From: Georgenia satyanarayanai
GTDB lineage: Bacteria; Actinomycetota; Actinomycetes; Actinomycetales; Actinomycetaceae
NCBI RefSeq assembly: GCF_023715365.1
Contig: NZ_JAMBNZ010000004.1
Coordinates: forward strand, 299,620-363,619
Reading direction: 5' to 3'
Length of the DNA: 64,000 bases
Position 1 is the first letter of the stretch. Each line of letters begins with the position of its first letter. This document shows positions 52,577-64,000 of the stretch, in pieces. A model generated the notes under the pieces. That model had not been told where the DNA came from. It worked only from the letters and a program-made list of their open reading frames with translations, and did not search any database. Position numbers and translations under genes: made by a program.

Positions 52577-55205
52577 CGCGTCACCTCCAGGTCGACGAGG
52601 GAGCCGGCGCCCGCGCCGAGCATCTCGTGCACGTGGGACCCCGGGGAGTTCTCCGGGACCCAGACGACGTCGTCGGACATCGTCGTGACGGCCAGCGGCA
52701 GGGTGATGCTACCGGCCCGGCCGCGAACGGTGACCGCGGCCCCGTCGACGGCGCCGAGGCGGGCCGCGCGGCCCGCCGAGAGGCGCAGGACGGGGCGGTG
52801 GGCGGTGCCCGCGAGGTGCGGCTCACCGTCCTGGCCGCGACCGGCGTCGAGCTGGAGCTTCCAGGTGGCCAGGACCGCCTGGTGCTCGCCCACCGCGGGG
52901 GCCGGCGCGGCGCCGACCGGTGCGGGGACGGGCACCTGGGCGGGCTGCCAACCGGCGAGCTCGGTGAGCTGGGCGTGGACGTCGGCGAGCGTGCCGCAGC
53001 CCATGGTCGTGCCCATCTCGGCGGCGAGGGCGTCCAGGACACGCTGGTCGGCCATCTGGTGGGAGACGAGCACCTGCCCGAAGGGCCGGCGACGTCCCTC
53101 CCAGTTGACGAAGGTGCCGCCCTTCTCGACGGGCGGGGCGACCGGCAGCACGACGTCGGCGTGCTCGGTGACCTCGCTGCGGCGCACCTCGAGCTGGACG
53201 ACGAACCCGGCGGCGGACAGCGCGCGCCGCGCGAGGGCTGGGTCGGGCAGGTCGCGCAGCTCGACGCCGCCGACGAGGAGCCCGCCGAGGCGTCCGGCCC
53301 CGGTGTCCTCCAGGATGGCGGTGAGGTCGCGGCCGGCGGCGGAGGGGAGCCGGTCCAGGCCCCAGGCGGCCGCGACGTCGACGCGGGCCTCGGCGTCGGA
53401 CACGTGCCGTCCGCCGGGCAGCAGGCCCGGCAGCAGCCCGGCCTCGACGGCGCCCCGCTCTCCGGCACGGCGCGGCACCCAGGCCAGGCGCGCACCGGTG
53501 CGGTCGACGAGACGCTCGACGGCGGTGAGCACGCCGGGCAGCGCACCGGCCCGCTCGCCCACGAGGACGACGGCGCCGGGCTCGGTGAGCGCGGTGGCCA
53601 CCGCGGCGGCGGCGACCTCCGTGGAGTCGGGCGCGATGCTGTCGAGCACGGCTGCCTCGGCGCCGGGGACGGCGGGCAGCAGCGAGGCGCGCAGCTTGGT
53701 CGTGCCGCGGGTGGCGAAGGGGGCGACGGTGCTCACCGCGACGGTGCCGGCGAGGACACCCTTGCGCAGGCGCAGGAACATCGTCCCGCTCTCCTCCTCG
53801 GGCTCCAGGCCGACGAGCAGGACGTGCCCGGCGTGCTCGAGCGCGGAGAAGGTGACGTCCATCGGGGCGCCGGCGACCCGGCGCGCGAGGAAGTCGGCCT
53901 CCTCGGCGGAGGAGGGCCGGGCCCGGTGGTCGACGTCGTTGGTGCCGAGCACGGTCCGGGCGAAGCGGGACCACGCGTAGGAGTCCTCGAGGGTGAGGCG
54001 GCCGCCGGGCAGGACGCCGACGCCGCCGTTCCCGCGGGCGCGCTCGAGGCCGCGGGCGGCCAGGTGCAGCGCCTCGGACCAGCTCGTCTCGACGAGCTCC
54101 CCGGTGTCCTCGTCCCGCACGAGCGGGTACTCCAGGCGGTCGGGGGCCGACTGCCAGGTGAAGGCGAAGCGGTCCTTGTCGGTGATCCACTCCTCGTTGA
54201 CCTCGGCGTCGTCACCGGCGAGGCGGCGGACGACGACGCCGCGGCGGTGGTCGACGCGGATGGCCGAGCCACCGGCGTCGTGCTCCGCGACGGACTCCGT
54301 GGAGATGAGGTCGAAGGGACGCGCGCGGAAGCGGTACGTCGCAGAGGTGAGCGCGCCGACCGGGCAGATCTGGATCGTGTTGCCGGAGAAGTACGAGGAG
54401 AAGGGGCGACCGGTCGTGTCGGTCTCGGCGACCCCGACCGGGCCGGCGGACAGGCCGACGAGGACGCCGGGCTCACCCTCGACGGGGCCGCTGAGGCCGC
54501 GGTCCGTGCGGTGCGGCGCCTCCCCGCCCTCGTAGGCGAAGTCGAGGACGTCGGCGTCGAAGGTGCCGATCTGCGAGCCGTGCGTCGCGTGGACGTCGCG
54601 GCCCGGCGTGCCACCGCCCCGGCCCTGGAGCGCGATGAACGGGTCACCGGCGATCTGGTCGGAGAAGCGGGTGCAGCGCTGGCACAGGATGCAGCGGTCG
54701 CGGTCGAGGAGGATCTCGCTGGAGATCTTCAGCGGCTTGGGGAAGGTGCGCTTGATGTCGACGAAGCGGGAGGTCGCCCGGCCGTTCGTCATCGCCTGGT
54801 TCTGCAGCGGGCACTCCCCGCCCTTGTCGCAGACGGGGCAGTCGAGCGGGTGGTTGACGAGGAGGAACTCGATCATCCCGTGCTGCGCCTTGTCGGCGAC
54901 GGCGGAGGTGTGCTGGGTCGCCACGACCATGCCGGGGGTGGCCTCGAGCGTGCACGAGGTCTGCGGCTTGGGCATCGCGCGAAGGTTGCCCTCACGGTCC
55001 GGGGTGGAGACCTCCACGAGGCACTGGCGGCAGGCGCCGGCGGGCTTGAGGAGGGGGTGGTCGCAGAACCGCGGGATCTGGATCCCGACCTGCTCGGCCG
55101 CCCGGATGACGAGCGTGCCCTTGGGGACGTCGACCTCGACGCCGTCGATGGTGACGGTGAGGAGGTCGCGCTGCTCCGTCGTCGCGGGAGTGGAAGCCGT
55201 CGTCG

Positions 55206-55209
<4 letters not shown>
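52573..55209 (-). CDS. nuoG: NADH-quinone oxidoreductase subunit G
   Basis: Iron-sulfur subunit of the peripheral arm, 878 residues. [2Fe-2S] ligands in [38 protein letters not shown] (includes the His-ligand region upstream), and [17 protein letters not shown] for the 4Fe clusters; the C-terminal two thirds is the molybdopterin-oxidoreductase-like fold without cofactor. ATG overlaps the nuoF stop. Confidence 0.97.
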
Positions 55210-56518
<1,309 letters not shown>

Positions 56519-56522
<4 letters not shown>

Positions 56523-57340
56523 TGCTTGCCCTCCTCGGCCGTGGCGCCCTCGCCGGCCGGGCCACGCTTGCCCGCCGGATCGGTGTCGTCAGGGGTTGTC
56601 GGCGGGCGCTCGGCGCTGCCGTAGGGGTTGGGGACGGTCCCGCCCTCGACGGCGCCGCCGCCTCGGGCCTCGTCGGTCGCGGGGGCGGTCCAGCCGCGCT
56701 CGCGAGCCAGCTGCAGCCCGGCGAGGGTCGCCGGACCGGCGCCCACGCCCTCGTCCGCGCGGCCGTCGTCGAAGCCGGCCAGGACGTGGGAGATCTCCTT
56801 GAAGGTGCCGACGGTCGCCGCCCCGCGCGTGGGGCTGACCGGACGGCCGGCCCGCAGCTCGTCGACGAGGCCGATGGCCGACGTCGGGGTCTGGTTGTCG
56901 AAGAACTCCCAGTTGACGACGACGACGGGCGCGTAGTCGCAGGCCGCGTTGCACTCGACCTGCTCGAGGGTGATGACGCCGTCCTCGGTGGTCTCGTCGT
57001 GGCCGATGCCCAGGTGCTCGGAGACCTTGTCGTAGATGATGTCGCCGCCCATGACGGCGCACAGCGCGTTCGTGCACACCCCGACCGTGTACTGGCCGTT
57101 GGGGTGGCGCTTGTACTGGGTGTAGAAGGTCGCGACCGCGGAGACCTCGGCGCGGGTGAGGCCGAGGAGCTCGGCGCACAGCGCGATGCCGCGGGCGCTG
57201 ACGTAGCCGTCCTCGGACTGGATGAGGTGCAGCATCGGCAGCAGGGCCGAGCGTGCCTGCGGGTAGCGGGAGATGATCTGCCCGGCCTCGCCGCGCAGCC
57301 GCTCCTCCACCTCGGGTGCGTACGTGGTGACGACGCTCAT
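56519..57340 (-). CDS. nuoE: NADH-quinone oxidoreductase subunit E
   Basis: [2Fe-2S] thioredoxin-like subunit. The four ligands are in VGVCTNALCAVMGG and VECNAACDYAP. 273 residues: about 100 more than E. coli NuoE (166 aa), the excess being a C-terminal Gly/Pro/Ala-rich tail after about residue 165. ATG overlaps the nuoD stop (TGATG). Confidence 0.97.
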
Positions 57341-58683
57341 CAGCGGTCCACCCCTCCCAGGACAGGGTCGATCGAGGCCAGCGTGACGACGACGTCGGCC
57401 AGCTGGCCACCCTCGCTCATGATCGACGTCGACTGCAGGTTGGAGAAGGACGGGTCACGGAAGTGGGCTCGGTAGGGCCGCGTCCCGCCGTCGGAGACGA
57501 GGTGGACCCCCAGGACGCCGCGCGGGTGCTCGATCGACTGGTACACCTGCCCGGCCGGGACCCGGAAGCCCTCGGTGACGAGCTTGAAGTGGTGGATGAG
57601 CGACTCCATCGAGGTGCCCATGATCTCGCGGATGTGGTCCAGGGAGTTGCCCTGGCCGTCGCTGCCGATGGACAGCTGGGCCGGCCAGGCGACCTTCTTG
57701 TCCGCGACCATGACCGGGCCGGGGGTGGCCTCGAGGCGCTCGAGGACCTGGTCGACGATCTTCATCGACTCGTAGCACTCGGCCCAGCGGACCTTGACGC
57801 GCCCGAAGGCGTCGCAGCTGTCGTCGGTGATGACGTCGAAGTCGTAGGTCTCGTAGCCGCAGTACGGCGCGATACGACGCATGTCGAGCGGGTAGCCCGA
57901 GGCGCGCAGCGCGGGGCCGGTGAGCCCGAGGGCCAGGCCGGCGGCCAGGGAGATGTGGCCGACGTCCTCGTGCCGCAGCTTGTAGATGGGGTTGGCCATC
58001 GTGAGGTCCTGGAGCTCACCGATGTCGCGGCGCACCTTGGGGAGCAGCTCGCGGACCATCTCGACCGTGTCGGCCGGGATGTCCTGCGCCACGCCGCCGG
58101 GGCGGATGTAGGCGTGGTTCATCCGCAGGCCGGTGATGTGCTCGAGGATCCGCAGGATCTCCTCGCGGGCGCGGAAGCCGATCGTCATCATCGTCGTGGC
58201 ACCCAGCTCGTTACCGGCCGTGGCGATCGCGACGATGTGCGAGGCGATCCGGTTGAGCTCCATGACGAGGACCCGGATGAGGGTCGCGCGCGCCGGGATC
58301 TCGTCGGTGATGCCGAGGAGCTTCTCCACGCCGAGGCAGTAGGCGGCCTCCTGGAACAGCGGGGCGACGTAGTCCATGCGGGTGCAGAACGTCACGCCCT
58401 GGGTCCAGTTCCGGTACTCCATGTTCTTCTCGATACCGGTGTGCAGGTAGCCGGTACCGACGCGCAGCTCGTTGATCGTCTCACCCTCGATGTCGAGGAT
58501 GAGCCGGAGCACGCCGTGGGTCGAGGGGTGCACCGGCCCCATGTTGACGACGATGCGCTCCTCGCCCAGGCGCTCGGCCTCGGCGGCGATGGCCGCCCAG
58601 TCACCGCCGTCGGCGGTGAACTCGGGGCCGGTCTGCGAGTCGAGCGCAGGCCCGGTGGCGTGCAGGTTCGTGTGCTCGGCCAT
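57340..58683 (-). CDS. nuoD: NADH-quinone oxidoreductase subunit D
   Basis: 49-kDa subunit that helps form the quinone site. 447 residues; [20 protein letters not shown] and [20 protein letters not shown] are diagnostic, [19 protein letters not shown] at the C-terminus. Start at 58683 overlaps the nuoC stop; the longer upstream frame overlaps nuoC. Confidence 0.98.
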   Translation of the reverse strand: MAEHTNLHATGPALDSQTGPEFTADGGDWAAIAAEAERLGEERIVVNMGPVHPSTHGVLRLILDIEGETINELRVGTGYLHTGIEKNMEYRNWTQGVTFCTRMDYVAPLFQEAAYCLGVEKLLGITDEIPARATLIRVLVMELNRIASHIVAIATAGNELGATTMMTIGFRAREEILRILEHITGLRMNHAYIRPGGVAQDIPADTVEMVRELLPKVRRDIGELQDLTMANPIYKLRHEDVGHISLAAGLALGLTGPALRASGYPLDMRRIAPYCGYETYDFDVITDDSCDAFGRVKVRWAECYESMKIVDQVLERLEATPGPVMVADKKVAWPAQLSIGSDGQGNSLDHIREIMGTSMESLIHHFKLVTEGFRVPAGQVYQSIEHPRGVLGVHLVSDGGTRPYRAHFRDPSFSNLQSTSIMSEGGQLADVVVTLASIDPVLGGVDR

Positions 58684-59489
58684 CAGCTGTAAGACCTCCG
58701 GGTGTCGGGCGGCGGGATCGTCCCGCCCTTGTACTCGACCGGGATCCCGCCCAGCGGGTAGTCCTTGCGCTGCGGGTGGCCGACCCAGTCGTCGGGCATC
58801 GCGGTCCGCGCGAGGGAGGGGTGACCGTCGAAGACGATCCCCATGAGGTCCCAGGTCTCCCGCTCGTGCCAGTCGTTGCCGGGGTAGATGTCGACGATCG
58901 TCGGCACGTGGGGGTCGGCGTCGGCGACGGCGACCTCCAGGCGCAGCTGGCGGCCGTGGGTGAGGGAGATGAGGTGGTAGACGGCGTGGAGCTCGCGGTC
59001 GACGTCGGCCGGGTAGTGGACACCGGAGACGCCCATGCACAGCTCAAAGCGCAGGTCCTGGTCGTCACGCAGCCACTGGGCCACGCGGCGCAGGTGCTCG
59101 CGGGCGAGGAAGATCGTCAGCTCGCCGCGGTCGACGACGACCTTCTCGATCGCGCTGTCCGGGTCGACGCCGTCGGCCTCCAGGAGCTCGACGAGGATGT
59201 CGACGACCTCGTCGAACCAGCTGCCGTAGGGCCGCTCGGCGGCCGTCGGCATCGCGACGGTGGCGACGAGGCCACCGAAGCCGGAGGTGTCTCCGCTGCC
59301 GTGGACACCGAACATGCCGCGGCGGACGTCGACGACCTCCAGCTCGCGGCGCCCGCCGACGGGGCCGGCGGGGATGTTCTGCCCGGCGGCCTCGAGGGCC
59401 GCCTCGGTCGTCGACTGCGCACCCGTCTCGCCGATGCCCGGCTTGACGACGTCGGCGGCGGACGTCTTCTCGTCCTCGCGCTCGCTCAT
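58683..59489 (-). CDS. nuoC: NADH-quinone oxidoreductase subunit C
   Basis: 30-kDa subunit next to NuoD, separate rather than fused. 268 residues; [20 protein letters not shown] and [20 protein letters not shown] are the family signature. A Glu/Ala-rich ~50-residue N-terminal extension precedes the core. ATG overlaps the nuoB stop (ATGA). Confidence 0.97.
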   Translation of the reverse strand: MSEREDEKTSAADVVKPGIGETGAQSTTEAALEAAGQNIPAGPVGGRRELEVVDVRRGMFGVHGSGDTSGFGGLVATVAMPTAAERPYGSWFDEVVDILVELLEADGVDPDSAIEKVVVDRGELTIFLAREHLRRVAQWLRDDQDLRFELCMGVSGVHYPADVDRELHAVYHLISLTHGRQLRLEVAVADADPHVPTIVDIYPGNDWHERETWDLMGIVFDGHPSLARTAMPDDWVGHPQRKDYPLGGIPVEYKGGTIPPPDTRRSYS

Positions 59490-60040
59490 GCCAGCAGCCC
59501 CTTCATCTGGTGGGTGGGAGTGGCGGCCAGCGCCGCCTCCTCCGCCGCACGGGCCACGGCCTCACGGTTGGCACCGAGGGGCTCGTGCTTGACCTGGTCG
59601 TGCAGCGCCATGATCGCGTTGATGAGCATCTCCGGCCGCGGCGGGCAGCCGGGCAGGTAGATGTCCACGGGCACGAGGTGGTCGACGCCCTGGATGATCG
59701 CGTAGTTGTTGAACATGCCGCCGCTGGAGGCGCACACGCCCATGGAGATGACCCACTTGGGGTCGGCCATCTGGTCGTAGATCTGCCGGACGACGGGCGC
59801 CATCTTCTGGCTCACGCGGCCCGAGACGATCATGAGGTCGGCGTGACGCGGGGACGCGCGGAACACCTCCATGCCGAAGCGGGAGATGTCGAAGCGCGGG
59901 GTGCCCGCGGCCATCATCTCGATGGCGCAGCACGCCAGGCCCATGGTGACCGGCCACATCGAGCCCTTGCGGGCCAGCCCGACGGCCTTCTCCACGGTCG
60001 TGAGCATGAACCCCGCTGGGAGCTTCTCTTCCAGACCCAT
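59486..60040 (-). CDS. nuoB: NADH-quinone oxidoreductase subunit B
   Basis: Carries the terminal [4Fe-4S] cluster N2. 184 residues; adjacent Cys37 and Cys38 in [13 protein letters not shown], a third Cys in [13 protein letters not shown] and the fourth in [12 protein letters not shown]. Start at [10 protein letters not shown]; the frame beyond overlaps nuoA. Ten bases separate it from nuoA. Confidence 0.98.
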   Translation of the reverse strand: MGLEEKLPAGFMLTTVEKAVGLARKGSMWPVTMGLACCAIEMMAAGTPRFDISRFGMEVFRASPRHADLMIVSGRVSQKMAPVVRQIYDQMADPKWVISMGVCASSGGMFNNYAIIQGVDHLVPVDIYLPGCPPRPEMLINAIMALHDQVKHEPLGANREAVARAAEEAALAATPTHQMKGLLA

Positions 60041-60050
60041 GTTGTCCTCC

Positions 60051-60410
60051 TCAGTCCCACTCAAGGGCGCCGCGCCGCCACTCGTAGGCGAAAGGCACGG
60101 TGATGATGGCGATGAAAGCGAGCGCGGCGACGAGGCCGAAGGCGGCCAGCTCACTGAAGGCGATGGCCCACGGCACGAGGAAGATGACCTCGACGTCGAA
60201 GACGATGAAGGTCATGGCCACGAGGTAGTACTTGATGGGGAAGCGGCCGGCGCCCGTGGCGCGCGGGGTGGCCTCCACACCGCACTCGTAGTTCGCGACC
60301 TTGACCCGGTTGTAGCGCTTGGGCCCGATGACCGCGCTCGCCGCGAGGCCGCCGATCGCCAGTGCGGCAGCTGCCGCCGCCATGACGAGGATGGGGACGA
60401 AGGGGTTCAT
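60051..60410 (-). CDS. nuoA: NADH-quinone oxidoreductase subunit A
   Basis: 119 residues with three transmembrane helices; [20 protein letters not shown] and [16 protein letters not shown] are diagnostic. First gene of the nuo operon. Only 70 bases separate it from the reductase gene upstream with no clear promoter or terminator, so they may be co-transcribed; GGAGG precedes the ATG. Confidence 0.98.
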   Translation of the reverse strand: MNPFVPILVMAAAAAALAIGGLAASAVIGPKRYNRVKVANYECGVEATPRATGAGRFPIKYYLVAMTFIVFDVEVIFLVPWAIAFSELAAFGLVAALAFIAIITVPFAYEWRRGALEWD

Positions 60411-60480
60411 CGTGCCTCCGTGGTTGCTCGGTGCGCGGGGGGCGTGGCCCTCCGGCTGCTCGGGTGTCCGTCTCGCTGCC

Positions 60481-61773
60481 TCACGATGCCGGCACCGCCC
60501 TGCTCAGTGCCGCGATGAGCCTATCCATCCAGTCCCCGTCGCGGCGGTCGAAGCCGTCGGACAGGAGCTTCATGACGAAACGCATGAGGACGGGCCGTGG
60601 GAGACCGTACTTCACGCAGGCGCGCATGATCTCCGGCCGCTCGATGAGGCGGGCGAAGACCTGGCCCATCGTGAAGTAGCCGCCCAGCTCGTCGGCGAGG
60701 ATCGCGGGGTAGGTCCGCAGCGCCTTCTCCATCGCGTAGGGCGTGGTCCGGGCCAGCGCCTGGGAGACGACGTCGGCGGCGATCCGGCCGGACTGCATCG
60801 CATAGGCGATGCCCTCGCCGTTGAAGGGCGAGACCATGCCGCCGGAGTCACCGACGAGCAGCATTCCCTGGGAGTAGTGCGGCTTGCGGTTGAAGGCCAT
60901 CGGCAGGGCGGCGCTGCGCAGCTCGCCCACCTGGTTCTCGGGCGTGAACTCCCACTCGGCGGGTGCGTTCCGCATCCACGTTGCGAACAGGCCCTTGTAG
61001 TCGAGCTTCGTGGGCTTGGCGGTGGAGCTGAGCGAGCCGAGCCCGACGTTGACCGTGCCGTCGCCCAGGGCGAAGATCCAGCCGTAGCCCGGCATGAGGT
61101 TCGAGCGGCCCGGCTCCCCGTCCCACAGCTCCAGGTGCGACTCCATCATCGGGTCGTCGTGGCGCGGGCTCGTGAAGTAGGTGCGGATCGCGACGCCCAT
61201 GGGACGGTTGTCGTTCTTCTCGATGCCCATCGTCGTGGCCAGCCGCGCCGAGACGCCCCCGGCGTCGACGACGATGCGCGCGCGGTAGGAGCGCTCCTCC
61301 CCCGTCCGTCGGCCCTTGGCGTCCACCGAGCGGGTGGTGACGCCGAGGATGCGGCCCGAGCGCTCGTGGCGCACGGGGCCGGTGACGGCCACGCCCTCGA
61401 GCAGCCGCGCACCGCTGGCGGCGGCGTGCCGGGCGAGGGTCTCGTCGAGGTTCATCCGCGAGCGGGCCAGGCCGTAGGACGGCATCTCGGCGAGCTCGGG
61501 CCACGGGATCTCGATGCGGTGGCCGCCACCGTAGGTGCGCAGCCCCCAGTTGCGGATCCAGCCGTCGGACTCCTCGGTGGGCACGCCCATGCGGATGAGC
61601 TCGGCGACGGCGCGCGGGGTGAGGCCGTCACCGCAGATCTTGTCGCGCGGGAAGGTCGCCTTCTCGAGGAGGAGGACGTCCAGACCGGTCTGGGCGAGGT
61701 AGTGCGCGGTGGCCGATCCGGCGGGGCCTGCGCCGACAACGATGACGTCGGCGTCATCGTGGGCTGCGCGCAC
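60481..61773 (-). CDS. Geranylgeranyl reductase-family flavoprotein, probably MenJ-type menaquinone reductase
   Basis: 430-residue FAD enzyme. VIVVGAGPAGSATAHYLAQT binds ADP of FAD; KICGDGLTPRAV is the family motif; GYGWIFALGDGTVNVGLG and VGDSGGMVSPFNGEGIAYAM follow. GTG start with AGGAG upstream. Its neighbours menG, a polyprenyl synthase and nuo match the Rv0561c (menJ) context of Mycobacterium tuberculosis, where MenJ saturates one isoprene of menaquinone (established); same role inferred here. Confidence 0.88.
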   Translation of the reverse strand: MRAAHDDADVIVVGAGPAGSATAHYLAQTGLDVLLLEKATFPRDKICGDGLTPRAVAELIRMGVPTEESDGWIRNWGLRTYGGGHRIEIPWPELAEMPSYGLARSRMNLDETLARHAAASGARLLEGVAVTGPVRHERSGRILGVTTRSVDAKGRRTGEERSYRARIVVDAGGVSARLATTMGIEKNDNRPMGVAIRTYFTSPRHDDPMMESHLELWDGEPGRSNLMPGYGWIFALGDGTVNVGLGSLSSTAKPTKLDYKGLFATWMRNAPAEWEFTPENQVGELRSAALPMAFNRKPHYSQGMLLVGDSGGMVSPFNGEGIAYAMQSGRIAADVVSQALARTTPYAMEKALRTYPAILADELGGYFTMGQVFARLIERPEIMRACVKYGLPRPVLMRFVMKLLSDGFDRRDGDWMDRLIAALSRAVPAS

Positions 61774-61866
61774 GTCACCTCTCCTGGTTCGTCATGGTGC
61801 CCACCGACGTCCAGAACGGCGCGGTGATGCAACAGCAGTCTACAAAGTTCGCGACGCGCTAACCGC

Positions 61867-61885
61867 TTAGGGTGACCTAACCAGG
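61867..61885. promoter_or_regulatory. DtxR/IdeR-like dyad in the menJ-menG intergenic region
   Basis: TTAGGGTGACCTAACCAGG matches 13 of 19 positions of the DtxR iron-box consensus, with an exact TTAGG/CCTAA dyad. It overlaps the expected -35 of menG, whose GACAAT -10 (61905-61910) ends six bases before the ATG (leaderless pattern). Regulation by iron is a hypothesis. Confidence 0.35.
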
Positions 61886-61916
61886 CGCGGGGGGCCCACC
61901 CTGGGACAATGCCCCC

Positions 61917-62606
61917 ATGAGCCGAGCCGACCTGGACAAGCAGCCGCGTGAGGTGGCGAGGATGTTCGACGCCGTGGCCAAGCGCTACGACGTGACCAAC
62001 GACATCCTCTCCCTGTGGCAGGACCGCGCGTGGCGCGTGGCCACCCGGCGCGCGGTCGCGGCCGAGCCGGGCATGCGCGTCCTGGACCTCGCGGCCGGCA
62101 CCGGCACCTCCAGCGAGGCGTACGCGGACGCGGGCGTCGCCGTCGTCCCGTGCGACTTCTCCACCGGCATGGTCGGGGTGGGCAAGCGCCGCCGGCCCGA
62201 CCTCAGCTTCGTCGCGGGTGACGCGACGAGGCTGCCCTTCGCCGACGAGTCCTTCGACGTCGTGACGATCTCCTTCGGGCTGCGCAACGTCGTCGACACC
62301 GACCTCGCGCTGCGGGAGATGCGGCGCGTGACGCGGCCGGGCGGGCGCCTGGTCATCTGCGAGTTCTCCCGGCCGACCTTCGCGCCCTTCCGCGTGCTGT
62401 ACAGCTTCTACCTCACCCAGGTGCTCCCCCGGGTGGCGCGGCTGGTGTCCTCCAACACCGACGCCTACGGCTACCTCGCCGAGTCGATCACCGACTGGCC
62501 CGACCAGCGCGGCCTGGCCGGTCTCGTGGCCGGCGCTGGCTGGCGCTCGGTGGGCTACCGCAACCTCTCCGGCGGCATCGTCGCGCTGCACCGCGCGACC
62601 CGCTGA
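61917..62606 (+). CDS. menG: Demethylmenaquinone methyltransferase
   Basis: SAM-dependent methyltransferase completing the menaquinone ring. 229 residues; [21 protein letters not shown] motif [19 protein letters not shown], and [20 protein letters not shown] are MenG/UbiE signatures. Probably leaderless ATG. Divergent from the menJ-like gene, 11 bases before menF. Confidence 0.96.
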   Translation: MSRADLDKQPREVARMFDAVAKRYDVTNDILSLWQDRAWRVATRRAVAAEPGMRVLDLAAGTGTSSEAYADAGVAVVPCDFSTGMVGVGKRRRPDLSFVAGDATRLPFADESFDVVTISFGLRNVVDTDLALREMRRVTRPGGRLVICEFSRPTFAPFRVLYSFYLTQVLPRVARLVSSNTDAYGYLAESITDWPDQRGLAGLVAGAGWRSVGYRNLSGGIVALHRATR

Positions 62607-62617
62607 GGACGGCCACG

Positions 62618-63907
62618 ATGTCGTCCGCACCCGCCGGGGACCCGGCGCCCGTCCCGCTGCTCGCCCGGACCGTCCCGGTCGAGGACCCCGGCGGCCTCCT
62701 CGACCTCCTCCCCCGCCCCGACGTCACGACGACGGCGAGCTGGGTCCGGCGCGGCGACGGGCTCGTCGGCTGGGGGGTGGCCGCCCGCGTGGACACCTCC
62801 GGCGCGACGCGAATGATCGACGCGGACGCGTGGTGGCGCCGGACAGCCGACGCGATGGTCGTGCGCGACGCCGTCCGGGTGCCGGGTACCGGACCGGTGG
62901 CCTTTGGCTCCTTCGCCTTCTCCCGCCGCTCGGAGGCGGGCGGCACGCTCGTCGTCCCGCGCGTCGTCGTCGGCCGACGCGAGGGCCGCAGCTGGCTCAC
63001 CGTCGTCGGCCCGGCGGGGCTGGGCCCGAACCCCTCCCTCGCCCACAGCCGCGGCGACGTCGCGCCCGTCACCGCGCCCGGCGAGGTCACCTTCACCGAC
63101 GGCGCCCTCACGAGCGCGCAGTGGCAGGAGGCGGTGGCCGAGGTCGTCGAGGCGATCCGGGCCGGCACGGTGGAGAAGGTGGTCATGGCCCGCGACGTCG
63201 TGGCCCGCACGAGCGCCGACGTCGACGTCCGCCACCTCCTGCTCAACCTCGCCGACCAGTACCCGACGTGCTGGACCTTCGCCGTCGACGGGCTCGTGGG
63301 CGCGACCCCCGAGCTGCTCGTGCGGCGCGACCAGGGCCTCGTGGCCTGCCGGGTGCTCGCCGGGACGATCCAGCGCACCGGCGACGACGCCGCCGACCTG
63401 CGTCACGCGGCCCAGCTCGCCCGCTCTTCCAAAGACCTGGGCGAGCACGAGCTCGCGGTCCAGTCCGTCGCCAAGGCGCTGGGGCCGTACTGCTCGAGCT
63501 TCAACGTGCCCGACTCACCCTTCGTCCTCCACTTGCCCAACGTCATGCACCTGGCCAGCGACGTCACCGGTGTCGTCGACCGGCAGACCTCGCCGAGCTC
63601 GCTCGCGCTCGCCGCGGCGCTGCACCCGACGGCCGCCGTCGGCGGGACGCCGACACCGCGCGCCGTCGAGGTGCTCGCCGAGACCGAGCGGATGGACCGC
63701 GGCCGCTACGCCGGCCCCGTCGGCTGGATGGGCGCCGACGGCGACGGCGAGTGGGGCATCGCGCTGCGCTCCGGGGAGGTCACCGGCCCGCGCTCGGTGC
63801 GCCTGTTCGCCGGCTGCGGCATCGTCGCCGCCTCCGACCCGGCCGCCGAGGTCCGCGAGTCCGAGGCCAAGCTCCGCCCCATGCGCAGCGCCCTCACCAC
63901 CACCTGA
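62618..63907 (+). CDS. menF: Isochorismate synthase
   Basis: Chorismate-to-isochorismate isomerase, first step toward menaquinone (siderophore use is possible elsewhere). 429 residues; chorismate-binding fold with EKVVMARDVVAR, GATPELLVRR, CRVLAGTIQRTG, SSKDLGEHELAVQSV, HLPNVMHLASDV, LHPTAAVGGTP and RLFAGCGIVAASDP. Its position next to menG favours menaquinone. GCATATG repeat copy C begins 13 bases past the stop. Confidence 0.94.
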   Translation: MSSAPAGDPAPVPLLARTVPVEDPGGLLDLLPRPDVTTTASWVRRGDGLVGWGVAARVDTSGATRMIDADAWWRRTADAMVVRDAVRVPGTGPVAFGSFAFSRRSEAGGTLVVPRVVVGRREGRSWLTVVGPAGLGPNPSLAHSRGDVAPVTAPGEVTFTDGALTSAQWQEAVAEVVEAIRAGTVEKVVMARDVVARTSADVDVRHLLLNLADQYPTCWTFAVDGLVGATPELLVRRDQGLVACRVLAGTIQRTGDDAADLRHAAQLARSSKDLGEHELAVQSVAKALGPYCSSFNVPDSPFVLHLPNVMHLASDVTGVVDRQTSPSSLALAAALHPTAAVGGTPTPRAVEVLAETERMDRGRYAGPVGWMGADGDGEWGIALRSGEVTGPRSVRLFAGCGIVAASDPAAEVRESEAKLRPMRSALTTT

Positions 63908-63919
63908 CCCGCCCGCCCC

Positions 63920-64000
63920 CACCCCACACCGCATATGGGTGAAAGTCGCCGTCGTCGCTCAGCGTCGGCCGCGATTTTCACCCATATGCGGTGTGGGGTG
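63920..64000. repeat. GCATATG palindromic element, copy C (may continue past the edge)
   Basis: A perfect 25-bp inverted repeat: 63920-63944 (CACCCCACACCGCATATGGG then TGAAA) pairs with 63976-64000. Four further pairs follow a G-T mismatch, leaving a loop of about 21 bases. It shares the GCATATG core and GAAA/TTTC inner edges with copies A and B and the same site, just after a gene's 3' end. Confidence 0.65.

Overview
The window is a high-GC actinobacterial chromosome segment, most likely from a Micrococcales-type organism (inference). Support comes from the joined secE-nusG-rplKA-rplJL-rpoBC-rpsLG-fusA-tuf-S10-spc order, many GTG/TTG starts, a zinc-ribbon S14, an acidic N-terminal extension on NusG, HadAB-type dehydratases, an FprA-type reductase, and a MenJ-type reductase among menaquinone and complex I genes. 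Nearly all sequence is coding and I see no insertion sequence, phage or CRISPR array.

Layout. Positions 1-28.8 kb, minus strand, hold the translation/transcription core. In transcription order this is tRNA-Trp, secE, nusG, rplK, rplA, (terminator, promoter, L10 leader with attenuator) rplJ, rplL, (terminator, promoter) rpoB, (hairpin) rpoC, (terminator, promoter) rpsL, rpsG, fusA, tuf, (terminator, long leader) rpsJ-rplC-rplD-rplW-rplB-rpsS-rplV-rpsC-rplP-rpmC-rpsQ, rplN-rplX-rplE-rpsN-rpsH-rplF-rplR-rpsE-rpmD-rplO, (hairpin) secY-adk-map; map runs off the left edge. RpoB carries Asn at the residue equivalent to E. coli Ser531, a known rifampicin-resistance position.

29-36 kb is a mixed region: a PLP aminotransferase, a histidine kinase/response regulator pair in kinase-first order, two tandem paralogous exported Pro/Ser/Thr-rich proteins on the opposite strand, an APH-family kinase and an adenosine-deaminase-like amidohydrolase. 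Similar CTCATCC...TCTCA boxes lie upstream of the kinase gene and of both paralogues, suggesting a small regulon of the adjacent two-component system (inference).

36-40 kb holds murB, an MFS transporter, hadB, hadA, rpmG and tRNA-Met, tRNA-Thr and tRNA-Tyr; then yajQ, htpX and fprA to 42.9 kb. From 43 to 61.8 kb on the minus strand come a menJ-like reductase, a complete 14-gene nuoA-N operon with start/stop overlaps at most junctions, and a long-chain polyprenyl diphosphate synthase. menG and menF run the other way to the right edge. Tail synthesis, ring synthesis, methylation and tail reduction of menaquinone therefore surround the enzyme complex that reduces it.

The most unusual non-coding structures are three intergenic inverted repeats with GCATATG cores (32.66, 43.0 and 63.92 kb), each just past a gene's 3' end, and an unrelated nested palindrome at 40.56 kb. 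They look like members of dispersed palindromic families or unusual terminators; no protein in the window explains them.
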